From positions 124,001 through 188,000 of the forward strand of contig JANCRA010000167.1 of assembly GCA_024362935.1 (NCBI GenBank): a DNA stretch of 64,000 nucleotides. The letters are read 5' to 3'. The first letter of the stretch is position 1. The number at the start of each line of letters is the position of its first letter. The DNA comes from Setophaga petechia. Its lineage: Eukaryota > Chordata > Aves > Passeriformes > Parulidae. Below the pieces are notes generated by a model. That model did no database searches, had not been told where the DNA came from, and saw nothing but the letters and a program-made list of their open reading frames with translations. Positions 48,156-59,973 of the stretch are shown one piece after another. The position numbers and the translations under genes are program-made.

Positions 48156-48610
48156 TATTTTTGGGGTCTCCCGTGGCAGGAAGGAAATGATGAATCTGAC
48201 TCCATGCTCTTAGAAGGCCAATTTTTAATTTTATTATTATATTATATTATATTATATTATATTATATTATATTATATTATATTATATTATATTATGCTAT
48301 AATAAAACTATACTAAAGAATAGAGAAAGGATGCTTACAGAAGACTATAAAGAAATATAATGAATCTTGTGACTCTCTCCAGAATCTGACACAGCTGGAC
48401 AGTGGTTGGTCATGGAGTAAAAACGATTCACATGAAACCAATCAAACCACCACCTGTTGGATAAACAATCTCCAAACCACATTCCAAAGCAGCAAAACAC
48501 AGGAGAAGCAAATGAGATAAGAATTGTTTTCCTTTTTTCTTGGAGGCTTCTCAGCTTCCCAGCAGAAGAATCCTGGGCAAGGGGATTTTTCAGAAAATAT
48601 GATGGTGACA
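48156..48610 (-). mobile_element. Solo LTR, family C, copy 2
   Basis: Matches 14,930-15,754 outside the microsatellite and ends AAATATGATGGTGACA. The internal (ATATT)n run is short here (48,229-48,296). The left edge is degraded. Confidence 0.75.
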
Positions 48611-50050
48611 GGGCTGAAAGCAATGACACCACCCTGATCCTGCTGGGTGCTGTGAGCCACAGATCTGCCTGGGCAGCTGTAGAAAATGTAAAGTGTCAGT
48701 GATGGGATGGAGTGGTAACCTTTGCAGGGCAGCCTTGTGGAGTAAAACAGTAAGCTGGTTATGTTTGCTTTGCTTTTCAGGCCAGGGAGGCATATAAGCA
48801 TATCTATAAATATCTATTAAAAAATATATATATCTTAACCTTTCCCCTTTGCAGGGCTGTGCTGATACACTGTGCTCAGAGAATAAAACAGAAGAGCAAG
48901 GAACATGAACTGGGCTGAAGAACATGTTTGTAATATGTGCATATTTCTCACTTGCACGGACAGGAAGCAGGGAAAATGTGGTTTGGTAAGGTCAGCTCCA
49001 GCCTCTGACACTGGAATTTAATTTTGAGCTTGGAAATCTTGGCTTTCAGCATCTCACAGTTAAAACACGTGTGAAGTTGTGCACCCATGGAGAGCCACAG
49101 ATTTACACCAAGGCATTTTCACTCTTACTTAATCACTTTGTTATCCAGCCCCTCATCAAGAGTAAGAAATCAATATAGCAGGACACTTCCACCCCCTGGC
49201 CTCATGCCAGACACACCCTTTTGCCCAGAACCTCACAACACTGACAGCTCTGCCAGCAAACACAGACTTCCTGCGGGCCTCCCACTTCCAGACCTCCCTG
49301 CTGTCTAGGACAAAATTTGAGTGGGAAAATTGGCCCAAAAAGACCCCATGTGGTGGCAGTAGCTGCTCCCCTTCCCAGCAGTGAGTGAGCAGGGGCTGTG
49401 CAGAGCACTGAGCTCCTCAGGGAGCACGTGAGGAAGGGAAAACAAGAGCCCCATGAAGCTGTGCTGGATCCCATTTCACTGCCAGGTTCACTTGGTGGCT
49501 GGCTCTGTGTCTGCTCTGCTCCAGTGCTTTTCTCCTGTGTGACAGCCTTTATCACCACAGCCTGTGACTCAGCAAGGCAGCAGATTTCCCCACAGCCCCT
49601 TTGTGCCAATATCTGACCACAGCGCAGATTCCAGGTGTCACTGATACCCTGAGCCTGCACATAAAAAACCCTGCACCTTCTCGTGTCTGTTTAGGGCAGG
49701 GCTTCCCTTGGTGCTGGTCAGGGACACCTAAACCTGCCCCAGCTTTGTGGCTGCAATACTGACAGCAGCCCCTTTACCCTTATCTGGGTCCCTGCTCTTT
49801 ACCTCTCCCTAGCTTCAGGGGTTAAAATACTTTCAGTGCTTTAAAATACTCATTTTTCGCAGTATTAGTTGTTTTGGAGAAGAAAAGACCTCCTGTGGGA
49901 GGTTGTCCTTAAGAAGCAGCACAGATATCTGCTGACCTGCTGGTCCAGCAGAACACTGGAGCACAGCAATGGGACCAGCTTGTGCAGCTGCTCCAGAGCC
50001 CTGGGATGGGTTAGAGCACTGAGCCCCTGTCACTGTGGCTGCTTTTAATG
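48611..50050. other. Spacer
   Basis: No gene or known repeat recognised. Confidence 0.4.
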
Positions 50051-50054
50051 AAGG

Positions 50055-50790
50055 GGTGGGACTATTTTGGGGTTAAGAATGATTTATTCCTCAGATAAAC
50101 ATCAGTCTCAGAGGCTGTGAGATTTTAGAGGAGCAAGCAGTCAGCCATAGCTCAAAGCAGTCACAAGTTCTTCATTACAAGGCAATATAGAACCTTCTGA
50201 TCCAATGGACAGTTGCCACAGGGTTTATTTTGCTTTTCTAACCTATCACCTTTTACTCACTTCTACTGCACTGCAGTTACTGTTATCCAATGGGCTATTA
50301 TCACACATACACACAAATGCTTCTAACATCTAAACTCTTAACTTGCTCTATACAACTACATTACAACACTATAAACCCTTCACCATCTTATCAATGCAGT
50401 TTCTCACTTAAGGCATGTTCTTCCTTACAACTCTAGAAACATTAATGTATGATTTTTCTGCCTAACATCTGTGTATTGCATTTTTACATCAATCCAAGCT
50501 TCTCCCAAGGCTGCAGACCAAACCCACTTGTGTGTGTGGAAGTTTCTGCCTTTCCATTTCCCACAAGCCCCTCTCCCAGCACACCAGTGCTCTCCACCTG
50601 AGAGAAAACATTTTGGGGTTACTTGCTGGGAGTCTCCATCTGCTGTGCATGGCACCACTGCTGCACACAGAGCAGCCCCTGAGACAACCCCACCTGCACC
50701 ACGAGCCTCCTGAGCCAATCTGCTGCTGGTGCTGCCTGAAATGCACTGCCCAAAGTCACCTCCAATGCAATAAAAGAGCAGGCTGTGACC
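50055..50790. mobile_element. Probable songbird ERV LTR
   Basis: The text around CAAGTTCTTCATTACAAGGC, CCAATGGACAGTTGCCACAGG and TTGCATTTTTACATCAATCC resembles a widespread passerine LTR. One copy only in the window. Edges are approximate. Confidence 0.45.
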
Positions 50791-50837
50791 CCTTGGGCCA
50801 TGCTGGGCAGGAGCCTCTGGGGGACACGTGTGCTGCT

Positions 50838-51452
50838 TGTGAAAAATGCATGTGTTTTATGATTGGCTTTTTGCAAATATTAAAATGAATGTTATATGTG
50901 TTGTGTTAGGAAGTAATGCTGTATTAATTCTCTTAAGTACTGTGTTAAATATAGTTTTAGGTTATAAAAATTGTTAAAATAGAAACTGTGCTATGTAAGA
51001 TGCTTTGTTTAACAGAAAGGACTTGCAGTGAGATAGCAGCCACAGGACACCTGAATCTTTCAGAGAAAGGGAATTTATTGCCTTCTTACCAGAAGAAATG
51101 AACTTCTTCCTGCCTTGAAGGCGCTGTTAGGATCAGAAGGAAGAAGTTGACACTGACCAGACAGAATCCTGTGTTTGAATGGAATTTATGCATCATGTAT
51201 GAGGTGTATGAATATGCAACAGGCTGTTGTTCTTAAGAGTTAATCTTTTGTTGGCAGGGGTCCTTTTTCGGGCTCGTGATGCCCAGAAAGAGATACCTGG
51301 ACATCTGTAACTCTTTGCTTTTATTGTCTCATATTGTCCTAATTTAAATTGTCCAAATTATTATTACTCTAATTGTATTACTCTTTTTATAACCATTTTA
51401 TTATCATTAAACTTTTAACAATTTCAAAAGCAAGTGATTGGTGTTTTTCACA
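50838..51452. mobile_element. Solo LTR, family B, copy 1
   Basis: A complete 615-bp LTR from TGTGAAAAATGC to TTTTTCACA, flanked by a perfect 5-bp duplication (CTGCT at 50,833-50,837 and 51,453-51,457). A 5-bp duplication is typical of ERVL-like integrases. Other copies are at 15,859 (truncated) and 56,340 (inverted). Confidence 0.9.
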
Positions 51453-51784
51453 CTGCTCTAAGTTGCTTATGTGACTTCAGGCTATTGCATCATCCCAGCA
51501 GCCCCTAAAATGTGCATTATTTCTCTCACTGCATCGGTATCTTTTTGGCATTTCAACTGACACGTCAGTGACTACTCACCATGGCCTTGAGCACAGTGCA
51601 GTGTGTCCCACACACAGAGGAAACCTCTCACCTCATGGTTGTCCTTTCCTCTCTGAAATAAAAGGTCAGTGGAAAATCAGCCTCTACTGCATTACCAGAA
51701 GGCATAGGACACAAATGAGGTGTGACGTTGATTTTTTGCCTCCTAGACCCCTAAATAGTCTGCAGGGAAATGCCCCAATGAGGG

Positions 51785-52458
51785 AAGGAATGATGAGGAG
51801 GACTCCATTGATATCAGAAAGCTAATTAATTACTTTATTATACTATATTATTTTATATTACGTTACACTGAATCTGCCAAGCACTCAACCCTGCACAGAA
51901 CTGCCCAGAATCTCGTGACTGTCCTGACATACACACACACACACACACAGACCTGGCCCTGACAGGCCAAGGAAACAAAACCCCATCACTGTGGGTAAAC
52001 AATCTCCACATTGAATTCTACTTTGGCACAAACACAGGCACAGCAAATGATAAGAATTGTGTTTTCTTTCTCTGAGGTTCAGACAATGTGAAACCCAGAA
52101 ATATTTTTGGGAAGCGTTGTGCCTTGCTTTTCTCTGTGAAGAGAAATGTGACACCCCTAGGTTTAGTAAACTTGCAGGCACAGGAAAGAATACAGAAAGG
52201 ATACTTAGAGAAGGTTTAACAAGATACTAATGAAAACTTATGACTCTCTTCAGAGCCCCAACACAGCTGGGCTGTAATTGGCCAATAAGTAAAAACAATT
52301 CACATGTTGGATAAACAATCTGCAACCACATTCCAAATCAGCAAAACACAGGAGAAGCAAATGAGATAATATTGTTTTCCTTTTTTCTTTGAGGCTTCTC
52401 AGCTTCCCAGGACAGAAATCCTGGGCGAGGGATTTTTCCAGAAAATATGACTATGACA
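51785..52458 (-). mobile_element. Two degraded family C LTR pieces
   Basis: The first piece (about 51,785-52,150) keeps the AT-rich head, an (AC)n run and a diverged tail. The second (about 52,158-52,458) lacks the head but keeps AGCTTCCCAGGACAGAAATCC and ends GACTATGACA. They lie head-to-tail, either two insertions or a broken tandem copy. Confidence 0.6.
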
Positions 52459-52726
52459 GGGGGCTCTGGGCACAGCAGGATGGGGAGCTGGGCCAGGCAT
52501 CTCCAGCACCCACCCTGCCCCAGCCATCCTGCCCTCACACCCCCAGCTCTGTGAGCTGCTGCCCCATGGCTGTGTTCTGGTTCCTCTCACACCAACATAA
52601 ACCCTCAGTGACAATTTATCAGCCATTTTATTTATTATTTACTTTTATTTCTTTTTAAGGTGTAGATCCTTATTTATAAGATCCAATTTAATATTTATTT
52701 TTAAGGAAAATTTATGATTCTAAGGA

Positions 52727-52973
52727 AATTTGCTGACACCACTGTTAAATTTGGCTGGGAAAACTGATGATCAATTTTTTTAAACCAATTTTATAACACC
52801 AAGCTGTGGTGTCATTCAGGCTTCTATTTTGACCATTTGAGCTGGTTGCTTAGAGAGCAGTGAGGGTGATATCTCAAATTCAGGCTGCTCTGGTGACAGC
52901 AGGACCTGGGACTGGGACATCACCTACCCAGAGCTGCTGAGGACATTTTCATTACGTGCAGCTGGACAAAACA
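52727..52973. repeat. Direct duplication, left copy (with deletion)
   Basis: Shares near-identical sequence with 53,806-54,138 (for example GCTGACACCACTG and GGTGATATCTCAAATTCAGG) but lacks about 85 bp from the middle. Copy spacing is about 1.08 kb. Confidence 0.85.
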
Positions 52974-53805
52974 AGGTGTAGATCCTTAAATAGAATTACC
53001 CAGGACTGGTAAATCCAAGCAAAACCACATCCTCTCACAGAAAGAAACTGGCAGCAAGGAAGAAATGATTTGCTCACCTTGCTTACGTGTTCAATGAAAC
53101 CAGTCATGGTTCCTCCTTTTTTCTTATTCAGTCACATCAATGTCACTGCAAGCCTTTTATCTCAGGAAATCTCTGCTTGATTTGCTTTCCTGATTGCAGA
53201 TCACTGCGTTGCTTTTCCTCAAAACAGAGATCAATCTCCATTTTGCTCACAGCCAATTTGCAGTGGCTCTGCCAGGATTTAATACTATTTTTCTTATCAC
53301 CCTGTTGGATGCTGTAACACCTGAGGTGACCAGAAGGTTATAGTCAGGGGGAAATGGTGTCTGAACTAGGTGTCTAAAGGTCATTTTTGAACTTTGTAGC
53401 ATCATTTCCAGATCAGACAGTTCAGAAGTGCAAGAGTTTGCACTCCAAAATTCAGATTAGCCCCACATTGTGTGGGCAGATCTTTGTGACAGTGATATTT
53501 CCTCTTGACATTTGAGCACTTGCAGCTCTCACAGCCTCAAGCCTCCATCCAGGGAAAGATCCCATCCCGGGGAGGGAGGCAGGCCCTGTTCCAGTGCAGG
53601 AGCACCTCAGGTCCTAAACATGGTCCAGGCTGCTTTTAGGTGCTCCACCTACATAGTAAAAGTAATTCCCACCTGAAACAACTTCTGAAGACACTGGCAT
53701 CAGCAAGGTGAGTCAAAACACACCCAAGCAGCCCCTGTGAACAGAGCTGTGTCTGCTGGGCTGAGTCCCTGCTGAACCTCAGCTTTGGTACCTTCAGTTA
53801 AAGTG

Positions 53806-54138
53806 CTTTGCTGACACCACTGCTAAATTTGGCTGGGAAAACTGATGATCAATTTTTTTTTAAATGCAGCCAAAGAGAGGAAATGGGTTCATTTGTGGTG
53901 TTAAGGTCTGTCTTGCAGATGGCCCCACAACACCACAGGAATCAGGTGTGGCGTATAACACCAAGCTGTGGCGTAATTCAGGCTTCTATTTTGACCATTG
54001 GAGCTGGTTATTTAGACAGCAGTGAGGGTGATATCTCAAATTCAGGCTGCTCTGGTGACAGCAGGACCTGGGACTGGGACATCACTTACCCAGAGCTGCT
54101 GAGGACATTTTAATTATTTGCAGCTGGACAAAACAAAG
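53806..54138. repeat. Direct duplication, right copy (complete)
   Basis: The undeleted partner of 52,727-52,973. The intervening 830 bp show no recognised feature, so the event looks like a local segmental duplication rather than a transposon pair. Confidence 0.85.
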
Positions 54139-54491
54139 TTGAAGAATTCAGAAGGTCCAGAATTATCCTGGGGGTCTGGCTGTGTGCAGCTGAGTGCCCC
54201 AGGACACCCTGGTTGTTCATCCCCTCCTTCATGGCCTTTGCTGTGCCACTTGTGCACCCTCCAGAGGGGACAGGGGCAGCTGACACCAGGCTCAGCTTGT
54301 TCACCTGGGTTTTGCAACCAGGAGTGCAGAGAGGTGAGGGATGGGTCTGGTAACCTACCAAACCTTGTGTGGCTGGCAGCCACTCCAAGGCAGTGGCAGG
54401 AGCCAGCTGTGCCATCTTGTAGCCATTGCTGAAATCGAGGGAAACGTCACTAAATCGCTTTGGATTCCACATTTGGGAATGAGGAATCCTA

Positions 54492-54526
<35 letters not shown>

Positions 54527-54754
54527 GAGAAACCAGTTTCACCAGCAGCTGTGCAATTCCAGCCAAGTTCCCAGATGATCAAGGGGACAGATGTGCTGCA
54601 CTGCAGCACCTTTCCCCCAAATCAGTTGGCAAATCCTTTTGCACAATCAATAGTAAGTGATACAATTTTCCAGGTGATCAAACCAATTTTGCATTATCAA
54701 AACGACTTTTTGACACATTTTCAGGGTCTGAGACATCCCACAGCATTCTCCTGG
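54139..54754. other. Spacer with poly-T tract
   Basis: No gene seen. Pure T run at about 54,495-54,522. Confidence 0.4.
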
Positions 54755-55560
54755 GAAAACTGGCAGCCCACAGCTTGGACAGGCACGTTCTTCACTGCAT
54801 TAAAAACTACCTGGATAGATGCGCCTCAAATCCTGTGCCCAGTTCTGGGCCCCTTGTTCCATGAAAGACATTGAAGGGCATGTCCAGAGGAGGGCTGTGG
54901 GAACCCAGGAAATTCCCCTGGCTGCCCTGGAGGAGCCCAGACCCTGTCAGGGGGCTCAGAGACCTTGGCACTAAGCCCAAGACTCCTGTGCCTTTGATTT
55001 AGCCCTTGGAAAAAACAATTACCAACCTTGTATGAAGAATTACAAGCCACCAAAGTTTAAGTAGAATGTTAGTGAATTTATCACAGGGTGAAAAATACAT
55101 TTTTGGGGCTTTTAGAATGGGGGTTTGAGAGGGAAGATGGATGAATCTGGGCATGTCCAGCCTTTCTCCTTCTTCTTATTGGTCTCCATCTTCTGCTGTG
55201 ATGTTGGCACTTTGGGATTGGTTTAGAGTAGAAGCTCACTGTCTAACATAGGTGATGGGTATTGGAAAGTAATTGTAAACATTGTACACGTAGTTTTTTT
55301 AGTATAAAAAGATAACACCACCCAGGGGCGGGCAGAGTGCCTGAAACTGTCCTGCTCGGCAGGGCAGGAGAAAGAATTTTATAGATAAGGAACAATAAAC
55401 AACCTTGAGAATGAGAAATGAAGAGCTCTGACTCCTTCTTCGACCACTGAGTTTGGAAAAGAGACTTTCTAATGCATCTGGGGGTCACTGTGACCAGCTA
55501 GAGACACTGAGAGAGGGCAACAAAGTTGGTGAAGGGTCTGTTTTTCCATCCTTATTTTTT
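54755..55560 (+). mobile_element. CR1 LINE fragment split by LTR F
   Basis: CR1-like text (CTTCACTGCATTAAAAACTA, then CCCAGTTCTGGGCCCCTTG and GGGCATGTCCAGAGGAGGGC) stops at 54,895. It resumes at 55,513 with GAGGGCAACAAAGTTGGTGA. The first two blocks are non-adjacent in CR1, so an older internal deletion is present too. Confidence 0.75.
54896..55512 (+). mobile_element. Solo LTR, family F, copy 2, inside CR1
   Basis: Starts TGTGGGAACCC and carries an AATAAA signal in its 3' third. It is flanked by a perfect 6-bp duplication, GAGGGC at 54,890-54,895 and 55,513-55,518. The final CA is mutated to GA. Full-length partner of 4,462-5,062. Confidence 0.88.
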
Positions 55561-56102
55561 ATCTACAGTGCAGAGTTTCAGGTGACTGACCTCTTGAGCT
55601 ACCCTGCCCAGTTACATTCTTAGTCTTCAGAAATGCTGATAAATAACAGCATCATGCTGGACCCCGACCATCCCCTTAGCAGCCCAGAGGGAAGGCAGGA
55701 AGCAGCCAGCTTTCCCAAAGTGCAGGCCTTGTTTAAAAAAAACCCCTTGAAGGTCATTACAAGCAGAAATACTCTGAAGTGCCTCCTCCCCATAATGAAC
55801 CATTTAAAAAAAAGAGGAAAAAAGAGAGGGGGGGATATCAGGCTTCACACTCTCCATTTCAGTACTAATTGCTCATAGCAACCAAGCTGCAGGACATTGG
55901 ACAAATTCACTTTTTATTTGCAAATACAAAGAAAAATTCCCTTGTGAGTACAACAGTGGGGATGTTTTTTTCCCCTCTTGGGTCAGCACATCAATACATT
56001 AAAATGTCTGAGAGTGCTCTCCTCACTGAAGGGTGAGATATGACCAGAATTTAGATCTTAAGGAACTTCAACTGATAAATACTTTGCTCGGTAGCTGGTT
56101 GG
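55561..56102. other. Spacer
   Basis: No gene or repeat recognised. Confidence 0.4.
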
Positions 56103-57105
56103 TGTAGCCATGATATTTTCTGAAAAATCCTTTCCTTAGGGTTTTTCCTCCTGAGAAGCTGAGAGGCCCCAGGAACAAAATTTAACAATGGTTATCTGCT
56201 GCTGTGGAATGCAACAGGTGCATCTGGGATTGGTCTCATGTGGTGGTTTGTAATTAATGGCCAATCACACTCAGCTGGCTCAGACTCTCTGTCTGAGACA
56301 CAAATCTTTGTTATCATTCTATTCCTTTTCTATTCTTAATGTGAAAAACGCCAATCACTTGTTTTTAAAATTTTTAAAGTTTAATAGTAATAAAATGGTT
56401 ATAAAAATAGTTATATAATTAGAGTAATAACAATTTGGACAAATTAAATTAGGACAATATGAGACAATAAAAGCAAAGAGTTACAGATGTCCAGGTACAT
56501 TTTTCTGGGCAGCACAAGCCCGAAAAAGGAGCCACGTTAACAGAGGATTAACCCTTAAAAACAACAGCGTGTTGCATATTCATACACCTCATACATGATG
56601 AATAAATTCCATTCAAACACAGGATTCTGTCTGGTCATCATCAACTTCTTCCTCTGAATCCTGACAGCGTCTTAGAGGTGGGAAGAAGTTCATTTCTTCT
56701 GATAAGAGGGCAATAAATTCTTTCTCTCTGAAAGATTGAGGTGTCCTGTGGCTGCTATCTCACTGCGAGTCCTTTCTTTAAAAAAAAAGTATCCTACATA
56801 GCATAGTTTCTATTTTAACAATTTCATACCCTAAAACTATATTTAAGACAGTACTTAAGAGAATGAATACAGCATTACTTTCTAACACAACACATATATA
56901 TTCATTTTAATATTTGCCAAAAGCCAATCATAAAATGCATGCATTTTTCACACTTAGCTAGCCTTCTGATCAAATCTTTTCTTCGACTCTTTTAGTACAG
57001 TTTTAATACAATATATATAATAAAATAATAAATCAAGCCTTCTGAAACATGAAGTCAAATCCTCATCTCTTCCCTCATCCTCACACCCCTGTGAACGCTA
57101 TCACA
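56103..57105 (+). mobile_element. Solo LTR, family A, copy 3, interrupted by LTR B
   Basis: Two halves (56,103-56,339 and 56,953-57,105) together make one family A LTR, flanked by GGTTGG (56,097-56,102) and GTTTGG (57,106-57,111), a 5/6 duplication. It ends 257 bp before the start codon of the opsin gene and points the same way. Confidence 0.85.
56340..56952. mobile_element. Solo LTR, family B, copy 2, nested
   Basis: A complete 613-bp LTR from TGTGAAAAACGCC to TTTTTCACA, in the opposite orientation to 50,838-51,452. It is flanked by CTTAA/CTTAG, a 4/5 duplication of family A sequence. Confidence 0.88.
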
Positions 57106-57361
57106 GTTTGGCAGCTCAAGCTTCACCTTCCCTGCACTCTGGGAAAGTCTGGCTCAGCCCGTGCTGCTCTCAGCTTTACTCTGAAAGCGCTGCGTGCCGG
57201 GCTGAGTCTCGCACACGGTCTGAAGCACAGCCCGCTCTGTTCTGGCCCGGATTTCCCTCTCCCCTGGCTGCACAGCGAGCTCCCGCAGCCCGTGGGTGTC
57301 CGGGGCGCTCCGGGGGCAGCGGGCTGGGCGCTCCGGCGCGGCGGTGCCAGCCCGGGCGGGG

Positions 57362-57694
57362 ATGCGGGAAGCCGGAGCCGGCTGCGGGGATGGCCGGGAC
57401 GAGGCCGAGCGGTGCCTGGGCCCCGGGGCGCGGCTGGCGGCCGCCGTGTGCCGGGGCGCCGTGGGCAGCCTGGGCTTCTGCAGCAACCTGCTGGTGCTGC
57501 TGCTCCTCTGGCGCTTCCCGGCGCTGCGCTCCCCCATCAACCTGCTGGGCTGCTCAACGTGGCCCTCAGCGACCTGCTGGGCTGCGCGCTGGGCACCCCG
57601 CTCGGGCTGGCCGCGGGCGGCAACAACAACAACAGCAGCAGCACCGCTGCCGGGGCCGCCTGCGCCTGGCACGGCTTCGCCACCGCCCTCTGCG
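57362..57694 (+). CDS. TMT/encephalopsin-type opsin, exon 1 (frameshift)
   Basis: First coding exon of a non-visual opsin of the OPN3/TMT group, a retinal-bound light receptor of the plasma membrane. From the ATG at 57,362 (G at -3) 62 codons cover a Gly/Ala/Arg-rich N-terminus and TM1 (with SNLLVLLLLWRF), then RSPINLL. The sense then continues from 57,550 in another frame: LLNVALSDLLGC (TM2), an Asn/Ser-rich ECL1, Cys and WHGFATALCG at the start of TM3. The two frames meet at GG (57,548-57,549); without those two bases the family pattern is continuous. The donor GTGAGT follows at 57,695 in phase 1. The exon lies in very GC-rich, CpG-rich DNA. The break may be a sequence error or a true lesion. 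Downstream reading is otherwise clean, and exon 2 is intact, which favours error or a very recent change. Confidence 0.75.
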
Positions 57695-59973
57695 GTGAGT
57701 GGGACCGGGCGGCGGGGCACAGAGCACCGCTCTGCCGCCGGGAGGGACGGGACGGGACAGCAGCTACGGGAGGGGACGGGGTAACCTGAGGAGCTCCGGG
57801 GGTGGGATGGACGGGACGGGACAGCTCCGGGAGGGGATGGGACAGCGCCAGCAGCTCCGGGGATGGGATGGGACGGGACAGCTCCGGGAGGGGATGGGGT
57901 AGCCTGGAGAGCTCCGGGGATGGGATAGGATGGGACAGGACAGCTCCGGGAGGGGATGGGGTAGCCTGGGGAGCTCCGGGGATGGGATAGGATGGGACGG
58001 GACAGCTCCGAGGACGGGACGGCTCCGGGGAGGGGATGGGACAGCTCCGGGGAGGGAACGGGACAGCTCCGGCAGCTCTGGGAGTGGACGGGACAACTCC
58101 GGGGAGGGAACGGGACAGCCCCAGCGCTGCGGGGAGAGAATGGAATAGCCTCGCATTTCTGGGGTGGGGATGCGACAGCCTCGGCAGCTCTGGGGAGAGA
58201 ATGGGATAGCCTGGGCAGCTCTGGGGACGGCATGGGATGGGATGAGAGGGGACGGGACGGGACAGCGGCAGCAGCTCCGGGGAGAGGATGGGATAGCCTG
58301 GGCAGCTCCAGGGAGCGAATGGAATAGCCTCGCAGTTCTGGGGAGGGGATGCCAGAGCCTCGGCAGCTCCGGGGAGAGAATGGGACAACCCCAGCAACTC
58401 GGGGGAGAGAATGGGACAGCTCCGGCAGCTCCGGGGAGAGAATGGAATATCCTCGCGTTTCTGGGGAGAGAATGAGATAGCCTCGCAGCTCTGGGGAGAG
58501 AATGAGATAGCCTCGCAGTTCTAGGGAGGGGATGGGACAGCCTGGGCAGCTCCGGGGTCCAGGGAGGGCAGAGCCAGCCCGCAGCGGGTGCAGCCGCAGG
58601 TGCGCTGGGTGCGCTGGGTTCGTGTCCGGGGCCGCGATGGAGCTCGGGCTGCGGCTGGGGAGGGGACACCAGGCACGGCAGGAGCACAGGGCTGGGGGGA
58701 AACCATCCCAGCTTTGGTGGTTGTTTTGCTGTGAAAAGCCCAGGCAGCGTTAGGTGTGAGTCCTCATTCAGGCTCCACAGCGTGTTTCCAGCGGCTGAGT
58801 TCTACAAACTTTTAAAGGATGAAAACGGGGATAGAATCAGCCTCGTTTAGGTTATAAAAGACCTTTAAGCTCTGCCGACACTGGCACACATCGGCGGGGC
58901 TCTCCCCCAGCCAGCATTCCCGTGGAGCAGAGGCTTTACCAGCAGAGCATCCGTCTGCTGTCAGAACAGACCTGAACCACCCCAGGAACGCAGCTTAGCT
59001 GGCACCCAGGCTTCCCACAGCCGCTTAGGAGACACTGACACTGCTTATGCACACTCTAAAGAGATACTTGCAGCTGCTGTTTGCTGCCATCTCTTTCCCT
59101 CATTAAGTTACACAGAGTAAAAAGCAAAATTTGTGCATGTAAAACCTTTATTTGGCAAGGAAAGTTTAGCAGGAGTGTGTCAGCATCCAGCAACATCCCC
59201 TTGTACCTGCTAGCACTGATCCACAGTGCAGCCCGGGAGGTGTGCATGCAGGGAAACTGCAAACTCTTATCTCAGCTTTAGAAATGACCTCCCCTCCAGC
59301 ATTTCTGCGTGCTAAAGAAGCCTTTGATTTGCTGCTGGTGGTTTTATTGCCCCCAGTTGGCAGTACCCCAGTTGCAGGGACCCATCACTGTCTCTGCAAA
59401 GGCTCAGGAGCTGCCTGCCCCCCCTCGAGGGGGGCACTTGCTGGCACAGGGGGCTTCAGGACATGGCTTTAATCTACAGCTCTTCATTATGCACAGCCTG
59501 AAATCCCATGGGGCTGCACTTCCCCAAGAAGGGCTCAGAAGGCTGCACTTCAGAGCTGGCAGGGGAGCACCAGATCAGCTCCACGCTTTGGGCAAATCTA
59601 GATATTAATCTCGAATTTTACAGGTGCAACAAGAACCAGATCTGATGGAGAAGGCAGGATTTTGCTGCAGCTCACACACACACACACACACACACACAGG
59701 TATCCATTCAGACAGGTGTGGTTAATTACTGGTGAGCATTTATAACTGACTGCTTTGGCTGGATGTGTTTGAACACCCCCAGCTCCTGGTGAGTGGGGTC
59801 AGGCTCTCAGCACCTCTCACCCTTAGGGGACACCTCAGTCCCAGTCCTTGCCTGCCTTGTTTCCAAAGCCAGTGCATTCAGTCTCATCCAAAGCTTGAAA
59901 TTTTGTTTTGGGAGGCAGAGCAAAGCCTTCACTCATTGATTTTTTGCTGATACAAGGCTCTGGTTTGGCACAG
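57695..59973 (+). other. Opsin intron 1
   Basis: A GT..AG intron of 2,279 bp (GTGAGT..GGCACAG). It contains the GC-rich minisatellite below, a (CA)n run at 59,673-59,698 and otherwise nothing recognised. The many open frames inside it are not genes. Confidence 0.75.
57765..58550. repeat. GC-rich imperfect minisatellite in opsin intron 1
   Basis: Degenerate units around GGGATGGGACAGCTCCGGGGA repeated for nearly 800 bp. Pro/Ser-rich and Gly/Asp-rich frames of up to about 360 codons on either strand are repeat artefacts. Confidence 0.9.

Noticed and set aside
57154..58687. Long Pro/Ser-rich frames on the minus strand across the opsin region
   Set aside because: They run through the GC-rich intron minisatellite and antisense to exon 1, and have no recognisable domain.
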